Shown here piece after piece: positions 1-12,056 of a stretch of 64,000 bases of DNA; the stretch's first letter is position 1, and every line of letters starts with the position of its first letter. The translations under genes and the position numbers were made by a program. Source of the stretch: Ulva prolifera (Eukaryota; Chlorophyta; Ulvophyceae; Ulvales; Ulvaceae); contig CM041203.1 of NCBI GenBank assembly GCA_023078555.1, positions 1,875,481 to 1,939,480 of the forward strand, in the 5' to 3' direction. A model generated the notes under the pieces. It saw nothing but the letters and a program-made list of their open reading frames with translations, was not told the DNA's origin and did not search any database.

Positions 1-1346
1 AAGTCCGTCTGCACGTCCATCTGTGCACATCTATGTCAATAAAGAATCTAGAGGAAATTTCCGTTTGCCAGCCACATTGTTTAGATGACCCTAGCGAAGA
101 ATCTAAATGCACGAGGACACATGCCGGCAGGGTGATCCACGGGGGGGCATCCGTGTTGTCCCTGGGTCCCAGAGCTGCTAGAACCTTGAGGAGGATGCGA
201 TGGCGGCTGGCTGTGGACTGGTCAGTGGTATGTGCGCTACAAGGACAAAGGGAGAGGCAGGTAGCAATGTGTGTACGTGTGATTCCTCTGCCCCTTTGGC
301 TGTTGATGCTAATGCCAGATTTGGTTAAAACAGACATTCAGAAACGCACAGGGAGAATCACCAGATGATGTGTTACTCGAAGGCAGGGTTACTCACACGA
401 CTGGGTCTCCAGCGGATGCAGCTGTTGACATCACCGCAAATATATCCCAGTTACTTCTGGATAGCTGTCACCGACATTCCTCAGCCAGCAGTGCTCTGTA
501 GCCATGTGATTATTACTGCTTCGGCACCACTGTATATGCAACGCAAACGGCCGCTGTCTATTTATCGGTCTGGGGCCTTGCATGTGCGAGCAGTCCCAAA
601 CCTCAAGGAACACTTGATATTGGCGGGTGGTCTGCGTGCTAGGTGATGCAACGGCAATTGTTGACGCGGCAGTGCCTGCTGACTGCTTGTACCGTGACAA
701 TGTTGTCTGGGCATTTTGGAGAGGCCACTTTTGACGGAGTGGGGAGCTTGTTTGGTCCGAGTCGCCATTCGCTTGAGGGAAGGTGGGTCGAACCGCCCCA
801 GCGCGCTCCACCATGTATTTCAGCCAATCACATGCAGTGAGACACACTGTGTCCAGGAGTACACCGATACGCCGGTGTCTGAAGCGTGCGTGAATTGCAG
901 GTGTGAATGTGTTCTGCAAACGCAAGTGTGAGTAGAATTATTGTTTCGCCACGAGTCCCGCTGTAAAGCGCGTAGTCTGCGGCAGCGCTCTTGCTGAAGA
1001 GACTGTGAATCGCGTCAGCATGCGCCCTGAAGCTCAACGTGCACCGACTGCGCGCCTGATCAGCATTGCAACATAGACACACAGACTCTCATCGAATGCA
1101 ATCGATCGCTGATTGCTAGGGCATGCGCACGAGGTGGGAGCATGGCATGCTGATACCTCGTCCATTGATTCGGAAAGCCTAGCACTTGAAGCACTGTTAT
1201 GGCGATGGTGTAGTGAACCTGTAAGCATATCAGTATGTACAGTTGGCCTTTCCGGAGGAAAGTGAGATTGGTACGTGAACGATGCGCTCCAATACCACCA
1301 ACGTCCCCGCGTGCTGCAGGATGTGTAGTGACGATGCACCTCGTGC
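1..1346. other. Upstream region, no gene recognised
   Basis: Only short overlapping frames without recognisable domains. It probably holds the promoter and first exon or exons of the TMEM184-like gene that follows. Nothing else is supported. Confidence 0.4.
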
Positions 1347-3075
1347 TTGCAGATCTGGTGGCTTTTGTGTACGCTCATTTTGACGTCAGTTCCGTACACA
1401 ATATGGGAATTCAAGGAGGCCGGGTATTCCAGCCATTTTGTAGGTGACGTACCACCTGCTCCTCCTGAGCGTCTCCGTGCCTGCGCCAATGTGCGGCCGC
1501 AAGGAAGCCGCTCACTATATATTGCCTTGTAGGCTGGACTATTGCGGGAGTGTTCGTTCTACTCACCATTCCTGTGACAGTATATCAGGTGAGCACTGAC
1601 CTGTGCACAGCTGCCATGAGCTCCGTTGCAGCTGCACGTGCTTGGTGCTTTTTAACATTCTGGGTATACCGTGCTTGCAGGTAGCTTTGCATGTCTCCTA
1701 CTACAATGTGCCAGAACTTCAGCGGCACATTGTTCGCATCATCTTTATGGTTCCAATATATGCCTTTGTTAGCTGGTTTTCACTACGATGGAGCAGCTGC
1801 CGGAGGTGGCTTTCTCCTGCACGCGAATGCTACGAAGCAGTTGTGTTGTATAGCTTCTATTGCTACCTGATCACCTGCTTGCAGCGCAAATCAGGTGATT
1901 ATGCTGCATGGTTGCGGAACCTGCCGCCACAGGAACCCATGTGGCCTTTCAACAGCGATTTAGGACGGCTTCTGAACGTCAAGACGATACACGATGGAGA
2001 AAGATTCATGTTCGTTATGAGGCGAGTACGTTTCGAATGGCGTGCCTGATTCTGCCGGTCAGCCTGCGTGGCTGTTGCCGTGCGCTGAAAGCCACGTGTG
2101 CATGCAGGGTGTCCTGGCGTACGTGGTAGTGCGGCCTACCCTTGCAGCTATCCAGGTGCTGTGTATGCTCAATCATTCATGGGGTGAAGGGGAGTTCACG
2201 TTGAAGAAGGGCTGGCTGTGGTGCATGTTGTCCAACAATGTGACACAGGTGAGTCCCTGACAAAACAGCGCACGAGCAGAAATCTCTCCCTGCTTGAATC
2301 GCATTACGTGCCGTCCCGAGGGCCTCAGCTGATACTCAGACATAGCTAACATGCAGTTCTGGGCTGTGTACTGCCTCATATCCATGTATCATGCTACACA
2401 CGTCGAGTTGGCAGAGATCAACCCGCTTCGAAAGTTCATCCTCATCAAAATGATAGTTTTCTTTACGTTCTGGCAAGGCTTTGTTCTCTCTATCCTCGGG
2501 CACTTCCATCTTATTGGTTCTGAACAATGGACAACGTACGAGACGAAGCAACTTGCAAGTGGGATTCAGGACATGGTCATCTGCATTGAGCTGCTGCCTG
2601 CGGCCCTTGTTTTTGCAACCACCTTTCCTGCAAGGGAGTACATGCTTCCCGGAGAAGCCCCAGGGTCTATCTGGGAGAACATCGTCAACATGTTTGACGT
2701 CCGTGACCTTGGTCGGGAGGGATATGATCTCGTTGAAGATCAGGTGCGGCGTTGCTGTTGCCACTCCATGACTTCTCGCCACTCAGGCAGTGACGAGGTG
2801 TTGCATGCATCTACGAAGGCCGTCTCTGACAGTCTGCACACCCGCAGATGGCCTATGCAACCCAGAGCATGGCAGATGCAGTCAGCGTCGCCCACGAAGC
2901 TGCTAGACACCCCGTGGAGGTCGTGGTGAAGCCTGTGCGAGGCCTGACAAATTTGCTGACAACGTCCCCGCCTGAGGAGACAGTGCTGTCCAGCCGGGAG
3001 GCCGGACATGCCATGCAGCCGCTGCTGTCGTCCTTTTCAGCACCCAAACAATCGGGCCAAGACCCGTTGCAGTGA
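1347..3075 (+). CDS. TMEM184: TMEM184/LAZ1-like (DUF300, OST-alpha fold) membrane protein
   Basis: A multi-pass membrane protein of the TMEM184/DUF300 family, related to organic solute transporter alpha; plant LAZ1 acts at the vacuole and in brassinosteroid and cell-death signalling. Phase-checked exons are 1533-1588, 1681-2025, 2108-2248, 2357-2743 and 2848-3075, encoding at least 385 residues. Family hallmarks are visible: a first membrane helix (VFVLLTIPVTVYQ), the segment RIIFMVPIYAFVSW, the YEAVVLYSFYCYL helix, the junction GVLAYVVVRP that follows the cytosolic loop, and the FFTFWQGFVLSIL helix before a soluble tail. An upstream exon ending at 1443 fits the phase, but no ATG was found in that frame, so the N-terminus is unresolved. 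A TGTAA signal lies 40 bases past the stop. The gene ends tail to tail with the dynamin gene, about 120 bases apart. The substrate cannot be told from sequence. Confidence 0.85.
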
Positions 3076-3114
3076 GCCTGTGGCATGGTTTCCGTGGCAC
3101 GAAGTATGGATAAA

Positions 3115-3119
3115 TGTAA
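3115..3119 (+). promoter_or_regulatory. Polyadenylation signal TGTAA
   Basis: TGTAA 40 bases after the TMEM184-like stop codon. This is the standard chlorophyte polyadenylation signal and one of the reasons for calling the window green algal. Confidence 0.6.
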
Positions 3120-3197
3120 CATAGAATCTTCGTCATCTCGCAAAGTTAATTCTAACATCCAACACGCACTCGTTAACAGCAACTTTCGCAAACACTA

Positions 3198-4840
3198 TTA
3201 AAGGCCTGCATTGGACATGTGCAAGGCCTGAGACGAATTCAAACTGTGATACATCTCCAGAGAACGAGAGGCAACTCGTGCAGCAGACGGCGATGTGCCG
3301 GTCGGCACCTCGGAGCCGTCGAGAAGTCCCCCGACCTGCGATCCAGTGCGGCTACGGGGGCCCAACCCAGCGCGTGCCTCCAGCTCCCGTGGCAGCAGCT
3401 GCAGCTCTGCTACGGCCTTGGCGAGAACCTCACAAGATGCCGACAGCTCCCGCCGCCTAGCGGCGACTTCTACCCGTTCTTGCATCACTCTTTTCTCATC
3501 ACCACTGCATGCTTCCCAGCAGCGTGACACAGACATATGCATGCGGGGGTGCCGAGTCACGGTTCCTGGCCACAACATGCATGCAGGTGACGAAATCCCA
3601 GGCTAGAGCAAGCAGATGAAGGCATGTGTGTGATACGATGGCACTGTCGCCACACTTGTGCAATACAGCTCCACAGAGACCAAGCTGACCCAGCACACCT
3701 GAGAATCTTGGAGATGAGGTGGCCGTGCACCGTCTCGACAGCATGGTTGACCACGAAGCGCATGATCACCTTCGGCACGAGGTCCTTCATGGTGCCACGA
3801 ACGATTGAGAAGTAGCTCGCCACAACCCTCCGCATCACCATCACGGTGTCCTTCTCCCTCTCACTACACAGCACCCCCCCTATCAAGCGACCAGGAATAT
3901 GCGGTGCTTTCTCGGCTGGCTTGACAAGAGCAAGCTCTGGGTCTTGTCAACTCAATGGTATCTGCTTCTCGGCAACAGGAAATTCGCCCCGACCATGGGA
4001 AACTGTATGTCACTGAGACTGTGGTATACGAGCACGGATTGCATGCAGCTCTGATGGCAGAGGTAGTCTCCGCTGCTCATGCATGATCCCGGCGCCGGAG
4101 CAGAGTCGGGAACTCACCTGGTGATCTTGATGCGGAGCTCCATGGGCGCACTCGGCAGGAACACGTTGCGCGGGCGGCTGGTCGGGGAGTGCGCACGTCC
4201 ACCGATCACCGATCCGAAGCCATCGGCCACCGGCTCGCTGGCCTCAGAGTGTGGTGCCGACGACGCGGCGGCGGCATCGCCGCGGCGCCACAACCGCTGG
4301 AAGCCCCAGCCGCCGCCGTGCTCCTCCTCAGAGTTTGCCCGCGAACGGTCGTCGCCGTTCTGTGTTGCGTGGGAGTGTGAGCCGTGGCTGTCACCAAAGG
4401 TAAGGAACGACTGCAGCATGCAAGAAGGCCGTTCAAATTGCCATCTTAGCAGCCGGAACATGTTCATATACCGGTATGTATAGCAGCATTCACGCCAGAG
4501 AGCGGCCGAGTGCAGCCAGCAGTCCCAGTGGGGCCTGTGTGCACATGCATGTACACATGAACGTACAGGCAGACCCATGTTTCAGTGAAATCTCGTGCTC
4601 TATACCCGGGCAGCCTTCGCTGCTGTTGCAGCGGAGTCTGTCCCGGTGCAAGCGTGCTTTTGGCACACACTGTCATCGCTGCGGCCCGGTCCATGCACTC
4701 CAACACAATCCCCGTGTTTTACGCCGCATTCTGATCGTGTCGGTTTTCTTGGCGCTCCGGCCCAAGCTCGTGTCATCCGTTCATTGCATGGCGCCACCCC
4801 GAGGGCTCCAGCGCCGCAAGCAAAACACCACGGCTGGTCA

Positions 4841-4871
<31 letters not shown>

Positions 4872-7800
4872 CGCACGTGGTGGCCGCCGCCGCGGGAGAT
4901 GGTGAGGGCTTGAGACGAGGCGCCTTGCCGCGCGCGCTCCTGCCGGCCATCGGCGCTCTCAGCGTCGCTGCCGGCTGCACCCTCCTTCTCCGCCATGTAC
5001 TCCTTCCATGCGCGCTGCATGCCGATGTACTCCGGGTGGTCCGTGTTGACGTAAGCCATCTCGCACTCAAACAGGGACACGAGCACCCCCTTCGCCTTGT
5101 CCTCGGCGGAGGAGACAAATCGCCGCATCGCCGAATGGATGCGGTCCTGCAGCTCTGGAAATCTGCACCCACGGCCACAACTGCGCATAGTCGGCATAAC
5201 CCCCCTGCGCGGACACACGCGCCTGCACTGGACGGCAATGCGGCACAGGTGCGTGCAATGGCGCGTCGCCGACGCTACCTCAACGGAGGGTGTGGGGAGT
5301 GCCTTCCTCTCTGACCGTCCCGCATCACTGCTTCCTGGCGGGGTGGTCCGGGCCTGCCTGGCAAGTGTGTGAAGTGGTGTGGGGGCCTGCAGGAAGGCGG
5401 CAACAGAGCGCACCGGTGTATTTCGGAGGGAGTGCACTCATCGCTGATGCGGAGGAGCTCCTGCGTGACCATTGCCAGGCACTGCAGCCCAGGGTTGCGC
5501 AGCTGCTCGAGCGTCTTGTGCACGATCGCTTCGAGTGCGTCCTGGGATAGCATCACGTCGCGGCTCACGCCCGCACAATTGTTCATCGTCGCCCAAATCT
5601 GCACACTCGCGCCAGTCACGCACAGGCCGCTATATGCGATTTCACTGCAGCTGCTTTCTTGGCCAATCATCAGACGGCCTGCTAACTCCACAGAGCCTTT
5701 GCTGGCTCCCTATCCGTAAAAAATCTACGCGACCAGCACAGTAACTTGCTCACAACACACATAACACAGGCAGGTGCTGCAGACACTGTCACTCTTGCCG
5801 GGACTAGCTGGAGGGGGCTTGCTTGTGGCATCACACCTCCTCATCTGTCATCCCACAGCACGGGTCCAGGTCCTCCAGCACCGCCCCAAAGATCTGCTGG
5901 AACACGTGCCGGATGCGCGCCCCGCCCTGCAGCGTGCCGTCCTGCGCCACCGCCACCGGCCGCTTCTGCCGGCCGTTGAGGCAGCCGTGGAACGCGGCTG
6001 AATACAGCTCCAGCAGCCTCAGCAGCGCCTCGCGTAGTGCCTCCCCGTTGGAGTCTGACACGGCGCTGCCCAGCCCGTCGAGCTCGGCCCGCGCCTTCTG
6101 CTCGTGCGATGTGATTGCCTCACGGAGCCTCGGCAGCCGCTCCTCGATGTGGTGTACGAGCACCGTGTGGATCCTGCAGCGTCATCAGCATAAGGATCAT
6201 GCATACATATGTTCCGGTACGGCTCTCGGCACACACGGCACACACACAAGACCCACGGCCTGGTGCGAGATAACGAGACACCATGCAGGTGACAGCAGGC
6301 ACAGCTGCTGGCTGTGCGCGCTTCTACAGAATGAATCGAGATGCTGAGAAAATGCGGCCATGCCTGCAGCTCTGCCGGGCAGCACTACGCCACAAACTAC
6401 ATGGCTGGGGCATGCATGAAGGCAGCATGAGGCAGAAGCATGGCTGTGCAGCTGCTAAGCTTGCTGCCCCGCAGACCAAAGGGAGCAAATTCCAGGTGTT
6501 TCACCCCTTCTGCACATGGTCCCGTACATCCAGAGTTGTCCAGATCCGACAAGGAATTGGCTGGTAGTATCACTTATGAATTTACAGAGGCATTTGCTCA
6601 CGGGAGCCTCCATGCCATGCGCTGCCAAACGGGCAGCACCCCGCTCTGCTGCTCCAGGCGGGAGACACGCGAGGCCGCCGTGCCACTGCTGCATGCTGCG
6701 GGGCCCGCACCGCTTGCTCAGTGCGGGGATCCCACACTGCGCCTCCACAGCCTTGTACTGCAAATGGCTGCGGAAGAACTCGCCCTCGTTCTCGCGCGCC
6801 TGCGTCACCGACGTGCGCTGCTGGATGTCCTGCTGCGACCGGTTGACGACGGCGATGTAGCCGAGGCGCAGCGGAAGCACCTCGTTGCGCAGCATGGTCA
6901 GCGCGTTGGTGCCCTTGTCCATGATGTCAATCTTCGTCAGCACCCCTGCACCGCTTCATCAGCGTCGCACGACTGGCGCTCTCGGCAGGCCTGATGAGTC
7001 TTCTGCGGCCGCAGCTGACTGCTTGGGACGACTCGCATCGCATGCACAGAGACTTGGAATGCCCATACACGGCGTCAGTGGACGGTCTCAGATGCGGTGG
7101 ATAGAGACAGGTACATTGGCGTTGTGGTGTAATAGCAGCACCTCCGCATCTGCAGGGCCCTGTCGCTACAGGCAACAGGACAGCGGCCGGACACACCCCG
7201 GGCGCGCAGCTGGCAGCGCATCCCAAAGAGCTGAAGGCTCACTACCGTGAACCCGCAGTCAAGAAAAGCAGCGGTAGGTCAGCAGCACAGCGCACGGCTG
7301 TCAGTGGCAGTCATACGGTGTCACCTGGGATCGCTTCCCAGAGCAGCATCGGGTGGTACAGGCAGGCCCGCGTGTGCGGCTGCTGCGCCGGGCAGGCTGC
7401 AGCTGCCCTGTGGTGCTCAGCCGGAGGCTGTAAAGCCTCAGCACCATGCTGCAGCAGTTTGTAGGTGGCTTCCATGTGCCCGTGTTTGGACTGATGGGGG
7501 CGGAGATTGCCAGTGGGGAGTGTGGGGGAGAACAGGTGCGCACCGATAGTCCTCAGGCCTTCCGGGTCGACCGCACGGGACATTGCGATGGCATCGCTGT
7601 TAGCGAGGTCTGTGTTGGCTGCTGACACCGCAAGGATGATGCAGGAGGGGTTGCGGATGTAGCTCATGATGAGGCGCTCCAGCCTGTCTGCGATGTCGTC
7701 TGGCTGGCCCTTCACAGGGATGCGGGTCATGCCCGGAAGGTCGATGAGCGACATGGTCCTGCACCGAGAAAGGCAGCTTGGTGGATGCACAGGTCGAGTG

Positions 7801-8861
7801 CCACGATCACCCTACATGGGCGGTGAGACGCCTACTGATGGCTGCCACTGTGTGGCTTTGAGAGGGAGGGTGGGGATGGCAGATGTGGCCCACGAAGAGA
7901 GGCCTGTGTGGGACAGCAGCTGTGGTTTCGCAGTGCCAGCTCATTGGCAGTGAAAGAGACGGGCATGGCGAGTGGGATGCCATGGTAGAGGCACATGGAA
8001 TACATGAATGGCAGCAGAAGGTCTGAGGTGGCATCTGCACGAGCGTGCGGGAGTGTGGCAAGGTCGCACAGCACATGGGGGCTGAAGATGGACAGATGGA
8101 TGGGGCGGTCGCTGATGTCCTTGTCCGTGTTGCCAAGCAGGCGAGTTGTCTCGTTTACGATCTCATCACGCACTGCTGCAAAGTCGGTGTAGCGGCGTCC
8201 GGGCATGTGCACGGTGAACTCGGCATACTCTTCATCTGCCTCAATCCGCCGCAGGTGCAGAATGAGCGGGCGTCGGGTGCATATCCCAGAGCCACGGGGC
8301 AGGAAGTCTCTCCCCACCTGCTCATGACAGTTACTGGCACGTTAGAAGCCCACGAGAAAGGAGGTGGGAGGCTTCAGGTGTGAGGGCTGTACATATGAAC
8401 CACTGATGCAGCAGAGATGGGGCACTGCGGAAGCGCAAGGGCCACATTGCCTATTCTGTGTTGGTCGGTACTCTGTTGTGATCATTGCAAAGGTGCTTGA
8501 ACCAGAGCTCCGCAGTGGGCTTGGGATCTGTGCGTCATGCAAAACAGGGCGTTTCGTTTCTGTGGCACAGGCGTGCTGCATTCCGGGCTGCCCCTCCGTG
8601 AGTGGAACGCACCAAACTTTCGAGCACCGAGCTTTTGCCTGATGACTGGCTGCCTACGACTGCAACTTCCGGCAATTGAACTTTCCATTCGTCCGGCAAA
8701 TGGGCCTGCAATCGGTGGGAGTGGGATTCATGCTATCACCGCACGGTTTACATGGAACGTCGTGGACACGACAGTAGATCAATTCGCACCCCATGCAAGA
8801 TTCCCTGTAGCTTATCGATCACAGGAATAAGTGTTTCGCCTAGGGACTCGAGGCTCGACAT
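3198..8861 (-). CDS. DRP3: Dynamin-related GTPase, DRP3/Dnm1 type
   Basis: A large GTPase that would assemble as a collar on membranes, as DRP3/Dnm1/Drp1 do in mitochondrial and peroxisomal division. Eleven phase-checked exons (8861-8790, 8705-8613, 8317-8070, 7758-7544, 6945-6711, 6173-5837, 5598-5414, 5162-4877, 4410-4118, 3863-3699, 3504-3198) give a complete 811-residue protein from [18 protein letters not shown]. The GTPase domain has P-loop GSQSSGKS, then [17 protein letters not shown], the switch motif DLPG and the base-specificity motif TKID. The stalk holds [16 protein letters not shown] low-complexity Ser/Gly linker (exons 8 and 9) replaces the PH domain of classical dynamins. The GTPase effector domain is intact ([17 protein letters not shown] to [13 protein letters not shown]). 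Absence of PH and Pro-rich domains and the ICTRRPL signature favour the organelle-division class. The last exon's tail is the least certain part. A 28-base G run sits just inside the intron after exon 8. Confidence 0.93.
4844..4871. repeat. 28-base poly-G tract (poly-C in the dynamin transcript)
   Basis: An uninterrupted run of 28 G on the plus strand, five to six bases inside the dynamin intron that follows exon 8. The pre-mRNA therefore carries a C run next to the splice donor, and the DNA plus strand could form a G-quadruplex. Exact length is prone to sequencing error. Confidence 0.85.
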
Positions 8862-9423
8862 CTTACGTGACAGAATTCACCAGCGCTCATTCAACAGAAT
8901 CATGACAAACAAGGCGACTGCATTTGTGTACATATACTCTATTACCGAAGACACGCAAGCACAGCAAATCGTCCGCCACGCGCTGCTTGTATGTTCGAAG
9001 CAACGACTCGGCACCTATACGTGCAACCTGTCGACATGCATTTGAGACCACCGTCAGCCGCGGGTCCATGCGCCTTCCCTGCACATTCCAACGTCATCTA
9101 ACGGACTTGCCCATGCAACACGTTCATGAGCGCCTTTTACAGTGGCTCTGCACCTCTATGACCAATCTTTGTGAGCGCTCTTGTTGCCATTGGTGCCACC
9201 AATAGCCTGTGCTGACATAGCTATTTCAAGAATAGCCAGAATGGGCATCAGCGTAATGATATGAACAAGCCGGAGACCCTGTATGGCAACTACCACAGCC
9301 GAATTGAGTGTAAACCACCCGTGTGGCAGAGTTTCAGGTAGGCTGGTGCAGTATACACACGCCTGTGGCACAGCACAATACACGCTCAAACGCGTTGGGG
9401 TACTACGCAATTCCGCCAGTGGA
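8862..9423. other. Intergenic, dynamin promoter side
   Basis: Between the dynamin start codon and the stop of the LYR gene, both on the minus strand. It should hold the dynamin promoter. I see no other gene. Confidence 0.5.
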
Positions 9424-9785
9424 TTAGCTGGCCATGCCTAGCGCTTCTTGCCATTTCTTGAGCTGCTCTCTACCATCACTGAGAGCATATTTGATGTCAT
9501 AGTAGTCTGTCTTGTGACGCTGTATCGCGAATGACTGCCTCAGGTAGTCAATTGCCCCATCTGCACATTTGCGTGACATGACATAGCCAATGATGTGGGG
9601 ATCTAAGGATTTGGTTGGCTGCGTCGAGGCATGGTCTGCACTGTGGAGAGATTCACATGGCAGAAGCAAAATGAACACCCACCTCTTGCCCCCTCTGGAG
9701 CAGACCTTGCTGCACGCATGCACGCGCGGTACAATTTGAGTACCTCTGTTTTCAGTATGAAGTGTTTCAGGCTGATCTCCGGCAT
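9424..9785 (-). CDS. LYR-motif protein (LYRM2-like), 79 residues
   Basis: Small mitochondrial-type LYR protein. Members bind the acyl carrier protein and help assemble respiratory complexes or iron-sulfur proteins. Two phase-checked exons, 9785-9683 and 9560-9424, give 79 residues, the normal size for the family. The start MPEISLKHFILKTEVLKLYR contains the L-Y-R tripeptide after the usual SLKxF lead, followed by the conserved Arg-rich helix RACMRAAR. The C-terminal helices read DYLRQSFAIQRHKTD and GREQLKKWQEAL, matching the family pattern of an Arg/Phe pair and a terminal QLK motif. LYRM2 (complex I) is the nearest recognisable relative because of the SLKxF start, but LYR paralogues are hard to separate by eye. 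The gene is too small and split to show up as one open frame. Confidence 0.82.
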
Positions 9786-10309
9786 GCTGGAGGCCGGCGA
9801 CGCGATTGCCCTCAACTGTACACACACCCTCTCCACACACCCAGCACTGTATAACACCGTGACAACGCAAGCACCTCAAATTAGGCTAGAAAATGCCACC
9901 AGTAAGTAAAACGGTCAAGTTAGAAGGCAGACACGCCGCGATCGCTGTATTTGTGTCCAGACGGCTCAGGTTGTAAAACTGGCGTTCTAGATCGTGGTCT
10001 CGACGTTGCAGGCAAGCGATTTGGATTTCATGACACTTTGCGAACGCCGCACTGGTTAAAAGTTGTTGAGATACTAGTGTACGATTGGCCACGAGGTCTC
10101 TCCTTTCTTGCGTGTCGCCACAGGTGCAACTGAAGTGTGCATGCAAAACACCCGCGCCGTTTGCGAGAGCGCAAATCGCAAAGACTCAGCCGTGGCCTCC
10201 TTTCGAAACGTTCTGTAACAGAATAACACTGTCCTTTAAGGCTTCGATTGGGCCCATTCAGCACGTGCCAAAATAAAATGCTACGTTCTGACAGCAGCCT
10301 GGGCTCCTA
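9786..10309. other. Divergent intergenic region
   Basis: About 520 bases between two genes transcribed apart (LYR protein leftward, small basic protein rightward). It probably works as a bidirectional promoter. An 86-codon frame on the minus strand shows no recognisable features. Confidence 0.45.
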
Positions 10310-10701
10310 ATGTCGGCTCGAGCGGCGCAAAAGCAGCTACAAAACCTCATAGGAGGCCATGCTACAGTGAAAAAAACACAATACGGGACCAAGGCCGCGG
10401 GCAAGAAGCTCAGGAAGAGCTCCAGCAAGCCTGAGCATAAGCAAGGCTATTCTGTACAGAAACCCGTGCAAAAGAAGAGATCGCAAAAGCCTGAACAGGG
10501 AAAGGTGACCCATCACGAAACTTTCATGAGCTGCTGCAGTACCTCGTTGCATGTTTGGTACAAGGTTGCTCTGATGTTCAGGTTAAGCAAGCAGTGAAGG
10601 CAAAACCGGTGCTGGATCAAGCTTTCTTTGAGGAGTCAATACCAAACAGCGGCACAACCGATCTCATGTCCAAGGTGTTGAGTTCAAAACGTTCGAAATG
10701 A
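10310..10701 (+). CDS. Small Lys-rich protein of unknown function, first ORF of a possible bicistronic pair
   Basis: Two phase-checked exons, 10310-10504 and 10582-10701 (77-base intron), encode 104 residues. The N-terminal two thirds are strongly basic (runs such as KKLRKSSSK and KPVQKKRSQK), suggesting a nuclear or nucleolar RNA-binding role. The C-terminal third (VKQAVKAKPVLDQAFFEESIP to DLMSKVLSSKRSK) looks like a conserved helical tail, but I do not recognise the family. Its TGA at 10699-10701 overlaps the ATG at 10698-10700 of the ABC ATPase in the register ATGA. Either the two are read from one bicistronic message, or the ABC protein starts at a later Met. Confidence that this is a real gene is moderate, because the splice keeps the frame and the tail is not low complexity. 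Confidence 0.6.
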
Positions 10702-12056
10702 GTTCGATGCAGGCCAAGTCTTTATCATGCCGGCCACAAATGGCCCGAGCTCAGCCCAAACGCTGTACAGTCTCTCGGAGCTCTGCCAGTCCAAATTTCA
10801 TGGACCTTCTCACGCAAGTAGGCAAGGATCTAGCAGCGATGTCAAAGCAAGAGCACAAGGGCCAAAGCCAGCATGGCAAAGTGCTTCAGCTGCAAGGTGC
10901 GCAGCAACCATGTCATACCTCGCAAAAGTACGCTTGTCCGGTGGTGGAGGTGTACGCTTGTGACATTCCTGGGCCCTGCAGGAGTTGAGTATCATCCACC
11001 CAGTGCGGATCAGCCCCTACTAAACGACGTCTCACTGGAGCTACCAGGTGGTTCGCTGGGCCTGGTGTATGGCCGTAGCGGGGCTGGAAAAACGACTCTT
11101 CTGCAGCTCATCGCTGGGCTTAGGGACCCGACCTCTGGAAGTGTGAGCCTCAGAGATGAAAACGGTATGGTGTCCCCCTCCAATCCGATTTGAACCACAC
11201 AAACCACACAGGAGCCGTCTGCCTGTGGTAGCATCTGCTCTACGTGCCTGACTTCCTCCCAGTGCCCAGCTCCGCTGCACACCCGCCTGAATATGTGACT
11301 GTGGCCGCTGCAAAACATGTCCAACACCGCGTTTGCACCATTATTTAGGGAACGAGAAGTACTTGGATGCTAGTGGTAGGCAAGCATCCTGTGGTCTGGT
11401 CTTTCAGTTCCCAGAGCGACACTTCATCGGCACCAACTTGCTGATGGAGCTGGCGGCCACAACCCCTGCCTCCATGCCGACCCCAGAGGGCTACAATGCA
11501 CGGCTGCAGTTCCAGCAGCGTGTCCCACAAGCGCTGGTGGCTGTTGGCATGCAGAACGAGCCATGGGGAAGGGATCCCAGCAAGCTGAGTGATGGCTACA
11601 AGCGCCGCTTAGCGTTAGCAGTACAGCTGATCAGACAGCCAGCAGTTCTACTGTTGGATGAGCCGCTAGCAGGTGAACATAACACGACTCTATGAATCTC
11701 TGCATGTGTGTTGGATGCTGCCGCTGCTGCTGCTACAACAATGATGGTGCTTCTGTTGATGCCTTGTGTGCCATCAGCAGCCAGGTGGCGCCACAAGATG
11801 CGTTGTGATCGCAATTGCTGTCAACGCAAGACCGTGCCTCACGGAGCTTCACATGTTTCTTGCAGGCCTAGATTGGAGGGCGAGAAAGGATCTGGTTGCG
11901 TTGTTGAAGGATCTGAAGCAGACCTGCTCTTTGCTGCTTGTTTCGCATGACTTGCGAGAGCTGGCGCCTGTTGTAGATTGTGCATGGGAGATGTTACCTG
12001 GTGGGAAGCTGGAGTCTAGAGGAAAAGATATACCTGTTTCTCACTTGACCATGTAA
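10698..12056 (+). CDS. ABCI11: Plastid ABC ATPase, ABCI11/CbiO-like
   Basis: Soluble ATP-binding subunit of an energy-coupling-factor-like ABC transporter, the type called ABCI11/NAP14 in plants and linked to plastid metal homeostasis. Four phase-checked exons (10698-10896, 10982-11164, 11349-11672, 11866-12056) give 298 residues. The first about 45 are Ser/Arg/Gln-rich and acid-poor like a plastid transit peptide. Walker A is GRSGAGKTTLLQL, the Q-loop sits in LVFQFPERHF, the signature is KLSDGYKRRLALAVQL, Walker B is AVLLLDEPLAGLDW and the switch His is in LLVSHDLREL. FPER and HDLREL are typical of the plant ABCI11 branch. The signature reads LSDG instead of LSGG, a tolerated substitution. 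No membrane domain is encoded nearby, as expected for a separately encoded subunit. The start is inferred from the overlap with the preceding ORF and could be a Met 3, 14 or 34 codons further in. Confidence 0.88.

Noticed and set aside
4595-5314. 239-codon plus-strand frame crossing the poly-G run
   Set aside because: Antisense to dynamin exon 8 and its intron; the Gly run is the homopolymer.
10506-10540. A 35-base intron option in the small basic protein gene
   Set aside because: Too short for splicing here. The 77-base alternative (10505-10581) keeps the same frame with a better acceptor.
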